Source of the DNA: Tilletiaria anomala UBC 951
Taxonomy: Eukaryota > Basidiomycota > Exobasidiomycetes > Georgefischeriales > Tilletiariaceae
Direction: 5' to 3'
DNA: 26,587 nucleotides
Assembly: GCF_000711695.1 (NCBI RefSeq)
Contig: NW_013546861.1
Span: 1-26,587, forward strand
Under the pieces are notes generated by a model. The model was not told the origin of the DNA. It searched no databases and saw only the letters and a program-made list of their open reading frames with translations. Shown piece by piece: positions 10,221-21,320 of the stretch. Every line of letters starts with the position of its first letter. The first letter of the stretch is position 1. A program made the translations under genes and the position numbers.

Positions 10221-12540
10221 ATGGCAGCCACAACGCTCAACCCGCCAAACTTGAACGTGGAAACGACCTCTACATCCCAACGGCCAGAGCCGTCCCCTTC
10301 TTCATCAGCTGCCTCGTCTGTGATATCCCCATCTTCACGCGACACGTCTCCCTATCTTGGTGCCATTGGGCTCAATCTCGGTGTACCCAGCCATCCGCCC
10401 GGGAACCTGGAAAAGGGCTCGCATACCTTGCTGCAACCCCCCACATCCTCTGCTTGCACCTCATCCGCTGGGTCTCGACAACAACATCCGTATCGCCATC
10501 AGCAGCACCACAACGGAGGGCAGTCGGCATATAGCGGCGGGGGCTCATTTGGACAGGGTGGCATGGGCATCGGTGGCGGAGGCAGCGGTAGCGGTGGAAT
10601 AAGTGCAATGCCCTATGGCGTACCACCGAACAGCAGCGCCAGCAGTATGAGTGTCGGGAGCGTGGGCAGTGGGTTTACCAGTGCAGGTTCGGGGCCCGTC
10701 ATGGACGAAAGTGAGTTTCCTGCTTTTGTGGGGGAGGTGCCGAGCGAGCCTGGGCTGAACGCTCACGTTTGTTACTATGTTCGTCGCAAAAGTCAAACGA
10801 TGGTCCTCTGCGAATGTAGCACAATGGCTCACCAGCCTGTCGCTCTCGTCATACATTGGCACCTTTAGCTCCAACGATATCACTGGGCGCGTCCTGCTCG
10901 ATGTCGACAATGCGGCGCTGAAAGAGATGGGCATCACCTCGGTTGGCGATCGATTACGCATCGCAAACGCTATCAAGGGGCTCAAGCGCAAGTGCGCAGA
11001 AGATGCTGTCTTGCGCAGGTTTAGCGTCGCCAGCTCCGTCACGAGCACCAGCAGCGCCAGCACGCATAACACGTCGGGCACGCCTGGCCGAAGTGGCCAG
11101 CCGATCCCGGTGCCGTTTGACTTTCGCAATAGGAGCGGAAGCGTGATGAGTGGCAACGGCATCCCAAGCGCCGGCTCTACCTCCTCCTCTTCCTTCAGCA
11201 GCTCCTTCTCTTCTACTGCATCGAGCAATGCAAGCGCGATGGGCAGCCATCTCGTGCTTGGGCCGGGCGGTCTGGGTGGTACAGGCGCAGGCGGTCCGCT
11301 CAGTTCGGCCAGCTCAACCGGTTCAGGTATGACCAGTTTCTTGCATCAGCTGCAGCAGCACCAGACGCAGGCCCAGCAGGATAAGCGCTCGCAGACGTCG
11401 AGGAGCCAAAGGCAGGGAAGCCAGGAGGAAGTTGATGGAGAGATGGAAGTGCTGGATAACCTTCATGATCATTCGCATCCGTTGCCTCATGAGGCACCAA
11501 CGCAGACTTCTGCTAAGGACGACAAAAGCGCCCTGCCTACCAGCAGCATCAGCGGTCCACAGTGCGTTGGCGTTCCCGCCGGCTCAACCTCAATCAGCAG
11601 CTTTGGTACTTCCATGGGTTCTCGCCGGCTAGCACAGACGCGGCCTCCACCGTTGCACCTTGCAAAATCGGCGGCCAATGCTCCGACGTTGAATGCAACC
11701 AGTCAGCAGGCCGCCGCTGCTGCTGCCGCTGCCGCCACAAAGCTGCGAGAGCGTGAACAGCGAGACAGAGAGCGAGAACAGCAGCACATGAACATTGGCC
11801 GACTCAGTCCGACAGCTGCGCCTGGCACGCGTCCCCTGATCGTCAGCTCTGGAAGGAATGGCCTCTCCCTCGCGCGAAGCCCGGGTCTGCAGCAGCATCC
11901 TTACGCAAACCTACAGCAATCACAACAGCAGAAACAGCAGCAACATCGCAAAGTTGCATCTGCAGGGGACGTGACTTCGAGTGCGGCGACCAACGCCATC
12001 ATGTTCAATAAATCTGGGCCGAGGGCGCAAGTACAACGAGGCGATGCAGTATCGCGGCCGGGTACGTCGACGGGGCAGTATGGTGGTGGAAATGGCGGCA
12101 CATGCAATGGGATGGAAGGGAACACCAACGGGCCGCGTCCCAACACGTCATCAGGGGTCGTGGGCGGCGCTCACCCGATGAGCATGCGTACTGGTGGGAA
12201 TGATCGATCCAGCGGACGAGACAATGTAAGCCCGACGAGCGGCAGCTTTGGTAATCGGCCCACTACATCAGGCAGCAGCAGCATGAATGTAGCTGGCCTG
12301 GCTCTCCCACCCATCACGGAGAGTATGTTACCCCTTACACCGGGCAGCGGCAATGATCTAGGCTATTCTGTCGGTCGCGGTCCATTCCAGCAGCATCAGC
12401 AACAACAATCACAACAGCACCAGCAACAACATCAGCATCAGCATCAGCATCAGCAACAGCAACAGCACCAGCAACAGCACCAGCAACAGCACCAGCACCA
12501 GCAACAGCACCAGCAACAGCAACAGCACCAGCGACAGCAC

Positions 12541-12606
<66 letters not shown>

Positions 12607-15464
12607 TCTTCACAGCACCAGCGTGACTTCCGCAGCAACGACCGGCCCACCACACCAGGGACGCCGTACGAAACGAGCATGGCGATGCAACAGGCGCAGT
12701 ATGTGGGGCAGCAAGGGCGTTACGGCGAGAGCCTCACGTCACCTCTGTCTCTGGAGGATGTCAAGCGACGCACGATGAAGTTCATCGGCGATGACGGGGC
12801 GACGCGCATGATCAACATCAATGATTGCCGTGATGCATGGGAAGTGCTGGCGCGTGTGCTTAAGAAGTTTGGCAAGTCTGCTGGAGGAAACAGCTACACA
12901 CGGACGTACTTTGATTCGCAATTGTCCCCTATGGACACAGAGTTCATCGCCGATGGAAACATCTGGCGCATCTCAGCTACCAGCTCGAACGGGGAGACCA
13001 AGCTGTTGGACGACGACGAGCTGCTGGCCATTTGCCAGTCACCACAGGTGCACGATCCTCTTCGCGAGCGGGGACTCAGACTCGTGCGCATTAATGGAAT
13101 CCTAGATGCAGGCGAAACAAACGACGCAGCCTCCACAATGTCCAGGCGTCCTTTCAAGGCCAGCAGGAACAAGCTTGAGGCATTTTTCGGCGAGCGCGTG
13201 CCCCCCAGCGGAGGGTACGGAGTATCGCCGAAGAGCGCTAGCATTCTGGAGGAAGACGCGACTGCTGAAGACTCAGTCACCACGGCCGGAAAGCGAATCC
13301 ATCGCGCCAGCACGGCCAACATTCTTCATGCCCTCAGCGGCTCAAGCAGCCCCGGGCCCGTTGCCGGCCCTCGGCCGCCGTTACCAAAGAAGGATGGTCG
13401 GCCTATTGGGCCCGGTATTCCATTGCCACGACGCGCACGAAACTTCTTTGGCCAGCGGCCGCCTTCGGAGCTGATTTCATCGCATCTGCAAGATTACTTT
13501 CCCGCGACGGAGAAACGCGTTTTGGAGCGCACGGCTCGCCGTTCCATCTACGGCAAATCGGTGTATCGCTCCGGGTCAACCCGGTCGCGACGCGATAGCA
13601 CGTGGACGTTCACCGCTGATCCGGACGCTCCTCCAATACCAGGCAAGGAAGAAGAACCTGAGATGCCGATCATTCATATTGACGCCAGAAGCGCTCAGAA
13701 TGCACAGATCGATACCCCTCCTACGCTACCACCCGTAGTCAGGCGCAGCTCGCTCGACGATTGGTCTGCAAACTTGCATGAATTGGGCTCGCCTAATCCC
13801 GACCTGCCCTCTGGGCCCACATCGCGCAATGCTCCTTCGACCTTGCCACGCCCGCCTTCGATACGAAGGCATTCTGGCGAAAGCGTGCGAAGTCGACGAA
13901 GCATGGCTAGCTCCCGGTTGCGCGACAAGGACAAGAGTGACACTGCAAGCTTGCTTACAGTCGATGAGATCACACAAGAGGTCGAGAACCGAGACAGTGT
14001 GCACAGCTCGCGTCCGGGCAGCATTCGCCGCCCAAGCCCTCGAAGTAGCATGCTCGCTATCACGGACGAAGAGGACACGGATGATGGCGAGGGCATGTTG
14101 TCCCCGAACGTTGCTGAGCGCCGTAGCATCTTTAGCGCTTATGATGTCGCATCTTCGAGTCTCTCGACTGCACCAACAGAGAGTGGAGCTTCTTCGGGCC
14201 TTCCACCGATTCAAGGCTCTCCACGAACAGCGGGTACAGAATTGCGCAGCGACCTGGTCGAAAGCGGAGATGAGGATGACGATCTGGACTTTGAGGAGGA
14301 ATTGACCGAGTCCGGGGATGAGGACGAAGACGAGGACTTTGAAGAACGTGAGTCATGCCATGCATCTTTGGTCGAACTCAACTAATCACTATTGCACCCC
14401 TTAATAGCTGGAAAAGAGCGTATTAAGTGGATCAAAGGCGCGCTCATTGGCGCTGGTTCCTTTGGCAATGTGTATCTGGGTATGAACCAGCGGACGGGCA
14501 TCATCATGGCCGTCAAACAGGTAGAGCTGCCAACTGGAGAGTCACATAGTGACAAGCGCAAGAAGGACATGCTGGAGGCGCTGGAACGGGAGATCGAACT
14601 GCTCAAGACGTTGCAACATCCCAACATTGTCCAGTACCTCGACTCGTACGCGGATGAGACGCATCTCAACATTTTCCTCGAATACGTCCCAGGGGGCTCT
14701 GTCGCGGCTCTTCTCAACAATTATGGTGCCCTCCAAGAGGGACTTGTCCGAAAATTCACCAAGCAGATTCTCGAAGGCCTCAGCTTTTTGCATGCGAAGG
14801 ACATCGTGCACCGGGACATCAAAGGCGCCAACATTCTCGTCGACACTGCATCAAAAGTCAAGATTTCAGACTTTGGCATCAGCAAGAAGGTGGAAAGCAG
14901 TGAGTCCGATTTTGTTGGAGATCCCGTCCGCACGTGTGCTGATGTTTTTGAATTTTAGACCTGCTTGTCACTGGTGGCGGCCATCGCGCTTCATTGCAAG
15001 GTAGTGTGTTCTGGATGGCGCCCGAGGTGGTCAAGCAAACATCGTACACACGCAAGGCGGACATCTGGAGTTTGGGCTGTCTGGTGGTAGAGATGATTAG
15101 CGGTACGCATCCATGGGCTAACCTCAATCAGATGCAAGCGCTCTTCAAGATTGGCTCCTCTGCCAAGCCGACATTACCGGATCAGATCTCGGCACAAGCA
15201 GTTGACTTTTTGAACAAAACATTCGAGGTCAACTTCAACCTTCGCCCGGATGCAGATGAGCTACTTCAGCATCCTTTCATCACGGCTGATTTTGTTGAGG
15301 AAGGCACCACTGGTGGCTTGCCAGGCGCAAATCTCAGTGGTACCACTTTGGGGTCTGGCACGCACTCTTCCGCGACGGGAGGTGGAAAAGGTAGAAGCAA
15401 AGGAGCAGGCAGAAAGGTCAAGGGCGGGGCTGAAGGCGCACCCCCTCCTCCGAGTAAGAGTTGA
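10221..15464 (+). CDS. STE11: MAPKKK of the Ste11/Byr2/Kpp4 type (SAM, Ras-binding-like domain, kinase)
   Basis: Exons 10221-10710, 10793-14347, 14408-14899 and 14959-15464 (introns 82, 60 and 59 bp, all GTGAGT...AG) give 1680 residues. Order: Ser/Gly-rich head; SAM domain about 164-232 (begins [13 protein letters not shown]); long Ser/Thr/Gln linker with a Gln/His tract (697-769); Ras-binding/RA-like domain about 817-932; Ser/Pro-rich linker; acidic block 1321-1348; kinase about 1353-1620. Kinase residues are complete: GAGSFG (1363-1368), Lys1385, HRDIKGAN (His1483, Asp1485), DFG (Asp1503), GSVFWMAPE from 1527. SAM plus Ras-binding domain plus this kinase type is the layout of Ste11, Byr2 and the smut Kpp4/Ubc4, which start the pheromone/filamentation MAPK cascade; SAM normally binds a Ste50-like adaptor. 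It is over twice the length of yeast Ste11 (about 717), mostly through linkers. The kinase lies right after the second splice. The start has a good context (ACGATGG). The gene symbol rests on domain layout. Confidence 0.95.
12388..12606 (+). repeat. CAG/CAA (Gln/His) coding microsatellite in the MAPKKK
   Basis: Seventy-three codons read almost only Gln (CAG, CAA) and His (CAC, CAT), with one Ser and one Arg. The last 66 bases (12541-12606) are almost pure alternating CAGCAA hexamers, encoding 22 Gln in a row, so this part is the most likely to change length. It lies in the disordered linker between SAM and Ras-binding-like domains. Confidence 0.95.
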
Positions 15465-15542
15465 TTGTTTTTTTAGTGTATGTCTGGTCTCGCTGCAACT
15501 TTGTATGCCTCGCATTTCATTTTTGGTCGCTCGACCGACCGG
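15465..15542. other. 3' flank between convergent MAPKKK and decayed gene
   Basis: A T-rich run (15467-15476) follows the MAPKKK stop directly and may belong to its 3' untranslated region. The next recognisable coding remnant on the minus strand ends at 15543. Confidence 0.4.
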
Positions 15543-16254
15543 CTAGCATTGGATCATAAACGTGGAGCCCAAGGTTGCGCCAAGTGCAATGTTGACTTTC
15601 ACCCTGAAACCAGATTTGGGTCTGCATGCAGTCACGCTCGCTGTGGCGTAGTTAGCTATGCAGAAAGTAGAGGTAGTCCTGCTGAAAACGGACTCATACC
15701 GAATACCGGATTCGGAGGCTTCTGCGCTGGCTTCGGAAGAGGCAGTTGACGCAATAGTTGGGTTGTTTCTGAGAAGGGATTCTGCGAGGCTCTCAGCCTG
15801 ATCCGTGAGCGCTGCAAGAGGTTCGACGATGCGTTCGGTCTACGCGGCATTATTCTTTGCGGCAGCATTTGCCTACACGAAGCCGCCGGAAAAGGAGTTG
15901 CGCGCGAAAGGAAAGCGGACGATGCATCGGGACCGATGGCTCCACTTTCCTTTGAGATGATGAAGGCGACTCCGGCGTATCCAGACTGCGCCTCCGAGGT
16001 GGCACTCGACTTTGGTTAGGTGCGTTGCAAGGATGGAAGAGGCGGTCAATCTCTTGGTATTCACCGCAGGGAGATGACGGAGGCTCGTCAAGAGGAGAAA
16101 ATCCGCTCATGAGATCTGCAGAGCTAACATCGGATGAATCCTGGCGAGCAACATAGAACAGGGCAGGGGTGACTTTGAAATAACAGCCGGTTTGGCTCGA
16201 GACCAAGGCGGTGAGAGTAAGAGCGAAGAGCAGCGTGTTCTTCGTGGGTTACAT
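15543..16254 (-). pseudogene. Decayed paralogue of the secreted Ala/Ser-rich protein at 17723-18353
   Basis: Three stretches match the intact gene in order. (1) Signal peptide and pro-region: 15 of 32 residues identical without gaps, from TLLFALTLTALVS through VTPALFYVARQ. (2) The start of exon 2 (16009 downward): SSATSEAQSG against STAISQAQSA. (3) The core helix-like part, IVEPLAALTDQAESLAESLL onward to NNP: 13 of 24 identical, ungapped, followed by a Ser/Ala-rich run. The probable ATG (16254-16252) is followed at once by TAA; the reading frame slips near 15880; and TAG (15843-15841) stands where the intact copy has Lys. The intron donor position is kept but reads GTTAGC. A TATA-like GATATAC lies about 90 bp upstream. 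The reading is therefore a dead or dying tandem copy. A sequencing error or a differently spliced live gene is less likely because there are at least three separate breaks. Confidence 0.75.
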
Positions 16255-17722
16255 GGTGTAAGCGCATGGGGAAGGGAGCAAACGGGGGAGAAAGGCGGGA
16301 AAGACTCTTGTTCAAGGAACGGTCAGCAGGGAACAGGGAGGTATATCAAAGAGATCGAGTGCTTCAGTGAGCATCACGAGTATAGCCAGTGTGTATACAT
16401 CCTTCGGCAGCCCTCAGCTGGACGTATAAATCTTGCCCACGCTCGACAGGACTGCATTCACATTGGCGTACGCGTCAACTGCACCAGCTTCGACCTTTGA
16501 GCATGTCAGCGTTCTCGTTAGCGCCTGCGATAACTCGAATTAGTGTAAATCCACGTGCAGAGATCAGTGACACTGATCAGTCCGAGTCGCCGGATCGCTG
16601 TCCTGTGTCATTTTATCGCTTAGGAGCTGGAAACGGACACGGAGCGGTGAGGGGCGCAACACCCATGTCATCATCAGGTGCTCATTCGAACGTATTTAGG
16701 CATGCCGCGCGCCTACTGGTTGATGTCATGCAAGCACGCACTCCGAGCGAATCAAGACGGCGGCACCTCATTCCATTTCTTGCTTGATAGGACAAAGAGG
16801 ACCCAGCGCCGCACTTGGCGCACACCGCAATGACAGAGCTGAAGAAACGAACGAATAGGAAACACGCGTTTTTCTTTACGATTGGCTTCGAGAGAAACAC
16901 AGAAATATGAATATTGCGGAACCATCGCGAGGTCTCAATTGTGGTGCAATTTCCATCAAAATAGTTGACAGTGAGGATAGGAGCAGTATCGGCACTATGG
17001 ATTGACGATCGCCATGTCAAAGGGAGCGAAGCGGCTGCTGAAAGGCCAAAGCTAATAAATTGGTCCTGGTGCGCTGGGGCCCAAAGAGGGAAAATGTGTA
17101 TGATGACAGAGCTAATGGCCAAGCTTTCTTTTCAAATGTAGAGGACTGCGCCAAAATGTGGTATTGGTGAACAACGGTACTGGTCGCCGATCGCTATGAA
17201 GATGTCCTCTGCGGCTAGTAGCAAATGGGTGCAGCCCAGCGCTTGGGGGATAAGGCCGTTAGCTCGAAGAGTTCTATGGTTCGAGTCGTGCTTTCGCATT
17301 TCGGCCGCCACCATGCTCCTGTAACGAGCAACGCATTGTCCACAGTGACAAAAACTTGGAACTCAATCCTTCCCACACGCGAGGCGGAGCACCTGCTAGA
17401 CTTGCTGAATGCCATCGCCGTCGCCGTTTGCACACTTTCCCTTTCGTCGATATAGACCAGACAAATGCGACCTGCAGTGAGCCTTTGCACTTCAGCTCAA
17501 AGAAGGGGGGGGGGGGTTAACGACGAGAAGCCGGTAGGCGAGCCCAGCTCCGTGACATGTAAGCGTTGATGCGTTGCAGGTATTCTTCAGCTCGCACGCC
17601 TCTTACCGTTGACGCCGATGATCTGCATGGAGGAAGTTATATATCCCGTGACAAGAGTACAAATGGAGGAGACCTCAAAAACACGTGGGTGGCCAAATGC
17701 ATCTCACAAGGCACCGCTACGC
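16255..17722. other. Spacer between the two paralogues, no convincing gene
   Basis: A 1.47-kb stretch. A plus-strand frame from an ATG at 16505 to 16787 (94 codons, Arg/Ser-rich) and a minus-strand frame at 16682-17122 are the longest; neither has a signal peptide, a known motif or splice structure, so I do not call them genes. A run of 12 G lies at 17505-17516. The left end is the old promoter of the decayed copy and carries a long pyrimidine-rich tract on the minus strand just above its ATG. Confidence 0.45.
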
Positions 17723-18353
17723 TCAAGCGAGCATGGCGACGGCGGCAGCAACGGCGGCGGCACCAGCGAGGCCAGTGGCGACGACACTAGCACCGGCGGC
17801 GGCAGCGCCATTCTTGCTGCCTTTCGAATTTCCACTGGCCTGGGCGGCGGATGCGCTGCTCGATGCTGCCGAAATGGCGGACAAGGCGGAAGGGTTGGCG
17901 CTCAGGAGCGAGCCCGCGGCACTCTCGATCTGCGGCGCGAGCGTGGCGAGGTTTCCGAGGATGCTCTCTGCCTTGGCCGGGTCGGTCGGTGCGGCGGCGC
18001 TCGCGGATGAGAGTAGCCCAGACATCGAGCTAAAAATGGCGGCAAACGACGCCGACTGCGACGCCGGCAGCTCGCCGCCGAGCTGCGAGAAGACCGACGC
18101 GCCTTGCAACAGTGCCGACTGTGCTTGAGAAATTGCGGTCGACTATGGGACCAGGTGAAAGCGGTCAGTGCGTCCCCCCGGCTACGTTGAGTGTGCGAAG
18201 CAATGCGCAACAGATGGAGCTACTCACGATGGCGCCAGACTCATCGGCCTGGCGGGCAATGGCGAGCGGGGCGGGCGTCGCCTGAGGAAGAACCGCCGGG
18301 TTGGCCGACACGAGGGCCGCGAGGGCGAGGCCGAAGGCGAGGGTGACCTTCAT
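17723..18353 (-). CDS. Small secreted Ala/Ser-rich protein, probably GPI-anchored
   Basis: Exons 18353-18228 and 18142-17723 (85-bp intron, GTGAGT...TAG, branch-like CTGAC) give 181 residues. Residues 1-18 (MKVTLAFGLALAALVSAN) form a classic signal peptide, probably cut after Ala17 or nearby. The mature part has no cysteine except none in the signal either, is dominated by Ala, Ser, Leu and Gly, and includes helix-like stretches with spaced Leu. A Gly/Ser/Asn/Lys-rich hinge (GNSKGSKNG) precedes a hydrophobic C-terminal tail ending AAAVAAAVAMLA with no charged residue after it, which fits a GPI-attachment signal. The likely place is plasma membrane or cell wall. No known family was recognised; the length and signals fit a structural or host-contact surface protein, but function is unknown. 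A TATA box lies 112-118 bp above the start. A broken paralogue lies downstream on the same strand. Confidence 0.85.
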
Positions 18354-20793
18354 GGTTGCAGAGCGTGAAGGTTATGAGGGTGTAGAAAAGAAGAGCGATG
18401 GGTGGGGCGGGTGGGAGTGGGCGATGTCACGGTCCCCATGGCTGTGCCACAAGCATAGGCCAGCTTTTATACCCTTCAGCTGAGTTCTGGCAGCGGGTGT
18501 ATCTGTGTGAGTGGCGGGCAAAGGGGGTGGCAATGCAGCTGCAATCGCATGCATGGCATCATTTCCACACACTCTCCACTGCCCAGATTCCAGGTTCCAG
18601 ATTCCAGAACCATTTCCACTTCATCGAAAAAAGTTGTGGCGCTATTCCACGTGTTGTTGGCTTACACCCCGCACTGCATCAGTTTCTTCGAGACACCGTG
18701 CACACCCCCGCCAGGAACAGCGGACAGGCGACGGGACTCGCAAAATTAAACTGACCCGTGACTCTGCCTTACTTCCCTTTTGACAATGCAGACGATCCGT
18801 GTCCTGTTTGGCTGTGTGTATAGTGTGGATCCGATCGGCGCGGTACACATGTACACAGGCGACAGGCAACGCCGCATCCAGTGGTAAAAGAATACAAACC
18901 GCCTTGTCTCGTGTGGCATTCTTGACCTCCACTGCTGTGCCATGTCGCAGAGTGAGTTCCACATCATTGCGTGATTCGCGTCACATGGAGATTGCTAAGC
19001 GACGAGCTTGCGAGGCGCTTTAAGGGGCATGGGAAGGTGACGCGCTGATGATGACTGGATATGTAGTCACAAACGTTGGTCGAACTATGTTGAAGCTGGA
19101 GTGCTGTCGAAAGACGAAACAGAGAGTCGGCTGCATGTATGTACTCGTATACATAGTACGCAGTAGGTTGGAGCCTGTTGAAGCCGGCCGTGCGAGCTCA
19201 GATGGACAGATCCACAAGACGTCCTAGCAAGTCTTTCAGATTCCATTCAACCGCATTTCCATCTTTTGGAAACTCGGAGCAGCAATAGCATGTAGGAACT
19301 TGAACCAAAAATTGGCGAGTTTGTATGTACAACCTCTAAAGCCTGGATCATGGGCGCAGCCTGGCAGAGTCTGGCGCAACAGGTCGTTCCCCGACAGCCG
19401 GTGGCAACGCCGAACGCTTCTCTTAGCACGGCGGTGACAGGCTTCACTCATCGCAGACTCCTGGTGGAGCCTGTATCACAAGTTTGTAGATGTGCTTTAC
19501 ATAGTCTCGGCACTGGCTCCCTATGAGCTTTGCGCAGATGGCAGACGAGTTTCCACTGTCCACGCCCCACTGGCTTCCACGCTCCGCAGGTCGCAAAGAA
19601 GAGATGCTAATTGTTCGATGTAACGAGACCACCATGGCCAAGCCGTGAGGGTGAAGCTACTACATCGATGGCTGATGACTGGACCACAAATGGCCCATCT
19701 TTCCTCAGGCTCTCGTTTGGTTGATGGGGCGAGAGATTGGTGAAAGACGCAGCAGCGTTACCGAGTCGGGCGCGCAAGCCGCAAAACAACCCGGTTTCGC
19801 TGAGTGTTGTTCGGCCGGATCAGTTTCGGTGAGCGGCCTCTACGTATGCTGGCTCTCTTGTGTTCGTGATGTTTAAGGCCATTGGGAATTTCTATTTGAG
19901 ATTGGATTTCTTTTTGTCATTGTCTAACTGGAAGTAGCGCTCAGGTGGATTCTCATGATGTCCCAACCTGTGGACGAGTATGCAATGGATCCACGGAGCA
20001 GCACACGGGCAGCACGTTGGAAGCTTCAGGAAAGTGCACGGTGTGAATTAAGCGGTGCGCAGCACAACACATGCTGGCAGTCTGAGCACAGTGATCAGCG
20101 CTGGCGATCAGCAGTTGAGCAACCAGAGGAGAACATGAACTTTTACTCGCTACCGTGGCAATCGATGCTCGAGGGACCCAATGGCTAATGAAGCATATCG
20201 CTTGCTCAAGCTTGTATGAACACATAAAAGCTGAACGCTCCCATCAGCATAAGCCGTCAGCTGAGATGTTCGACAGCCCTAGAGATCAACCAAGTTCAAA
20301 GATCCTCACAAGTTGATTCATCCTCGCAAATCATTCACTGAACAAGATTCTTCCAAAGAGAACCCGGCAAAGACTTGGTCGACCTTCCAAATTCGTGCTC
20401 ACAGCCCACGCGTACTGGGGGGCCATTGTTTGCGAGTTGGTCATAGTCGTCAGCCAGTTCATCGACATCCGACATGACTATACTTGCCTTCTTTACCGCA
20501 ACTCGTCACGGTAGAACCCTCAAATCGCCCATCGCCTCCTTCCCTACGATCGCCTCACTGGTTCCGAGCAGGTGTGGTGCTTGAGAGGCATTACAACGTG
20601 AACCTTCGCGATCGGCAAGCAATTCGATGCGCTCCGGCGCTTTCTCGCGCATCCTCCCTGCCTGGTGTCTTCGTTTCGGCTGAGTTGGTGCTGAGTGTTG
20701 GCGACTTTCCGTACGGCACGTCCCCAAGCCTTGCCATCTTTTCCAGAGCTATCTTTTCTGGCAGCAACAGGCGTGGAAATCATCGCCATTTAG
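18354..20793. other. 2.4-kb gene-poor stretch upstream of the secreted protein gene
   Basis: After about 130 bp of promoter, no convincing gene is seen. A short tandem repeat of three 7-mers (ATTCCAG, GTTCCAG, ATTCCAG) lies at 18587-18607. Open frames on the minus strand between 19247 and 19789 and on the plus strand at 19955-20188 have a passable amino-acid mix but no motif, signal peptide or clear splice sites. They may be chance or old coding remnants. Confidence 0.4.
18465..18471 (-). promoter_or_regulatory. TATA box of the secreted Ala/Ser-rich protein gene
   Basis: TATAAAA on the minus strand, followed by AGCTGG, ends 112 bases above the ATG at 18353. This spacing fits a regulated fungal gene with a short leader. 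Confidence 0.6.
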
Positions 20794-21137
20794 GAACACC
20801 TTGTTGTGCCAAAGCGAGGGATTAACGCTCTGGGTGTGTTTCTTAAGCCAATTGAGCGGGCGGGCGATCTGCTTCCGGGAATCGAGCTTGTTACGTGGGA
20901 TGCGTACACGGCAGATGGCATAACGACTGAGAGGAACGATTGGGTCCGTTGCGCCTAGTTCCAGATGGATTCTGCAGATCTGAAGTTCAAAACGCGCCCC
21001 GCAGCGCGGTAGATGCAGTCAAAGAGGACAGATGGTGCTTATGCGATGATAAAGCAATCGTAGACAATCATGTGCAAGAAGTTCTACATCTTGATGAGCT
21101 TATTCGGCAATTCCCAGCTCGCCTGAAACCTGATTGA
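20794..21137 (+). other. Unrecognised coding-like patch, possibly a gene remnant
   Basis: Directly after an acceptor-like ATTTAG, a frame reads EHLVVPKRGINALG and goes on through PGIELVTWDAYTADG and TTERNDWVR, 54 residues with a balanced, protein-like composition. Coding character seems to go on to about 21137 in more than one frame with stops between, as in a decayed gene. I could not place it in any family. It might be a remnant of a host gene or of a mobile element. Confidence 0.22.
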
Positions 21138-21320
21138 TATCGTCTGTGCTGTGCCACGCATGCACTCCTATTCATTAACAACACAGGGCTTCACACATAG
21201 GCAGTAATTACGTTACGTCACGCCACTTTCTGAGAGGCAGGAGAGACTTCGGGTGTCGCATATCGGTCCAGAGTCAAGTGGCTGTATGTGCAGCTTTGCC
21301 TCTTCGAGGTCGTTGCTGCG
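21138..21320. other. Short spacer, nothing seen
   Basis: This lies between the unrecognised coding-like patch and the 3' end of the PaiB-like pseudogene. No motif or repeat was found. Confidence 0.4.

Noticed and set aside
9537-10280. 247-codon minus-strand open frame
   Set aside because: It has no motif, an Arg/Ser/His-rich random-like composition, and overlaps the start of the MAPKKK gene and its leader on the other strand.
12335-12680. Long antisense frames rich in Leu, Ala-Val or Cys opposite the MAPKKK
   Set aside because: They are shadows of the CAG/CAA repeat read on the other strand (CTG/TTG in its three frames).
16682-17122. 146-codon minus-strand open frame
   Set aside because: Its mix of residues looks random, with no known motif, no credible start context and no splice support.
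17245-17300. tRNA-like look (TTAGCTCGAAGAG, then GGTTCGAGTC)
   Set aside because: The D-arm-like and T-arm-like parts are too close together; there is no room for an anticodon arm and no pairing acceptor stem.
18587-18607. Three tandem 7-mers (ATTCCAG type)
   Set aside because: They are too short and too few to be a meaningful satellite; noted only as a local repeat.
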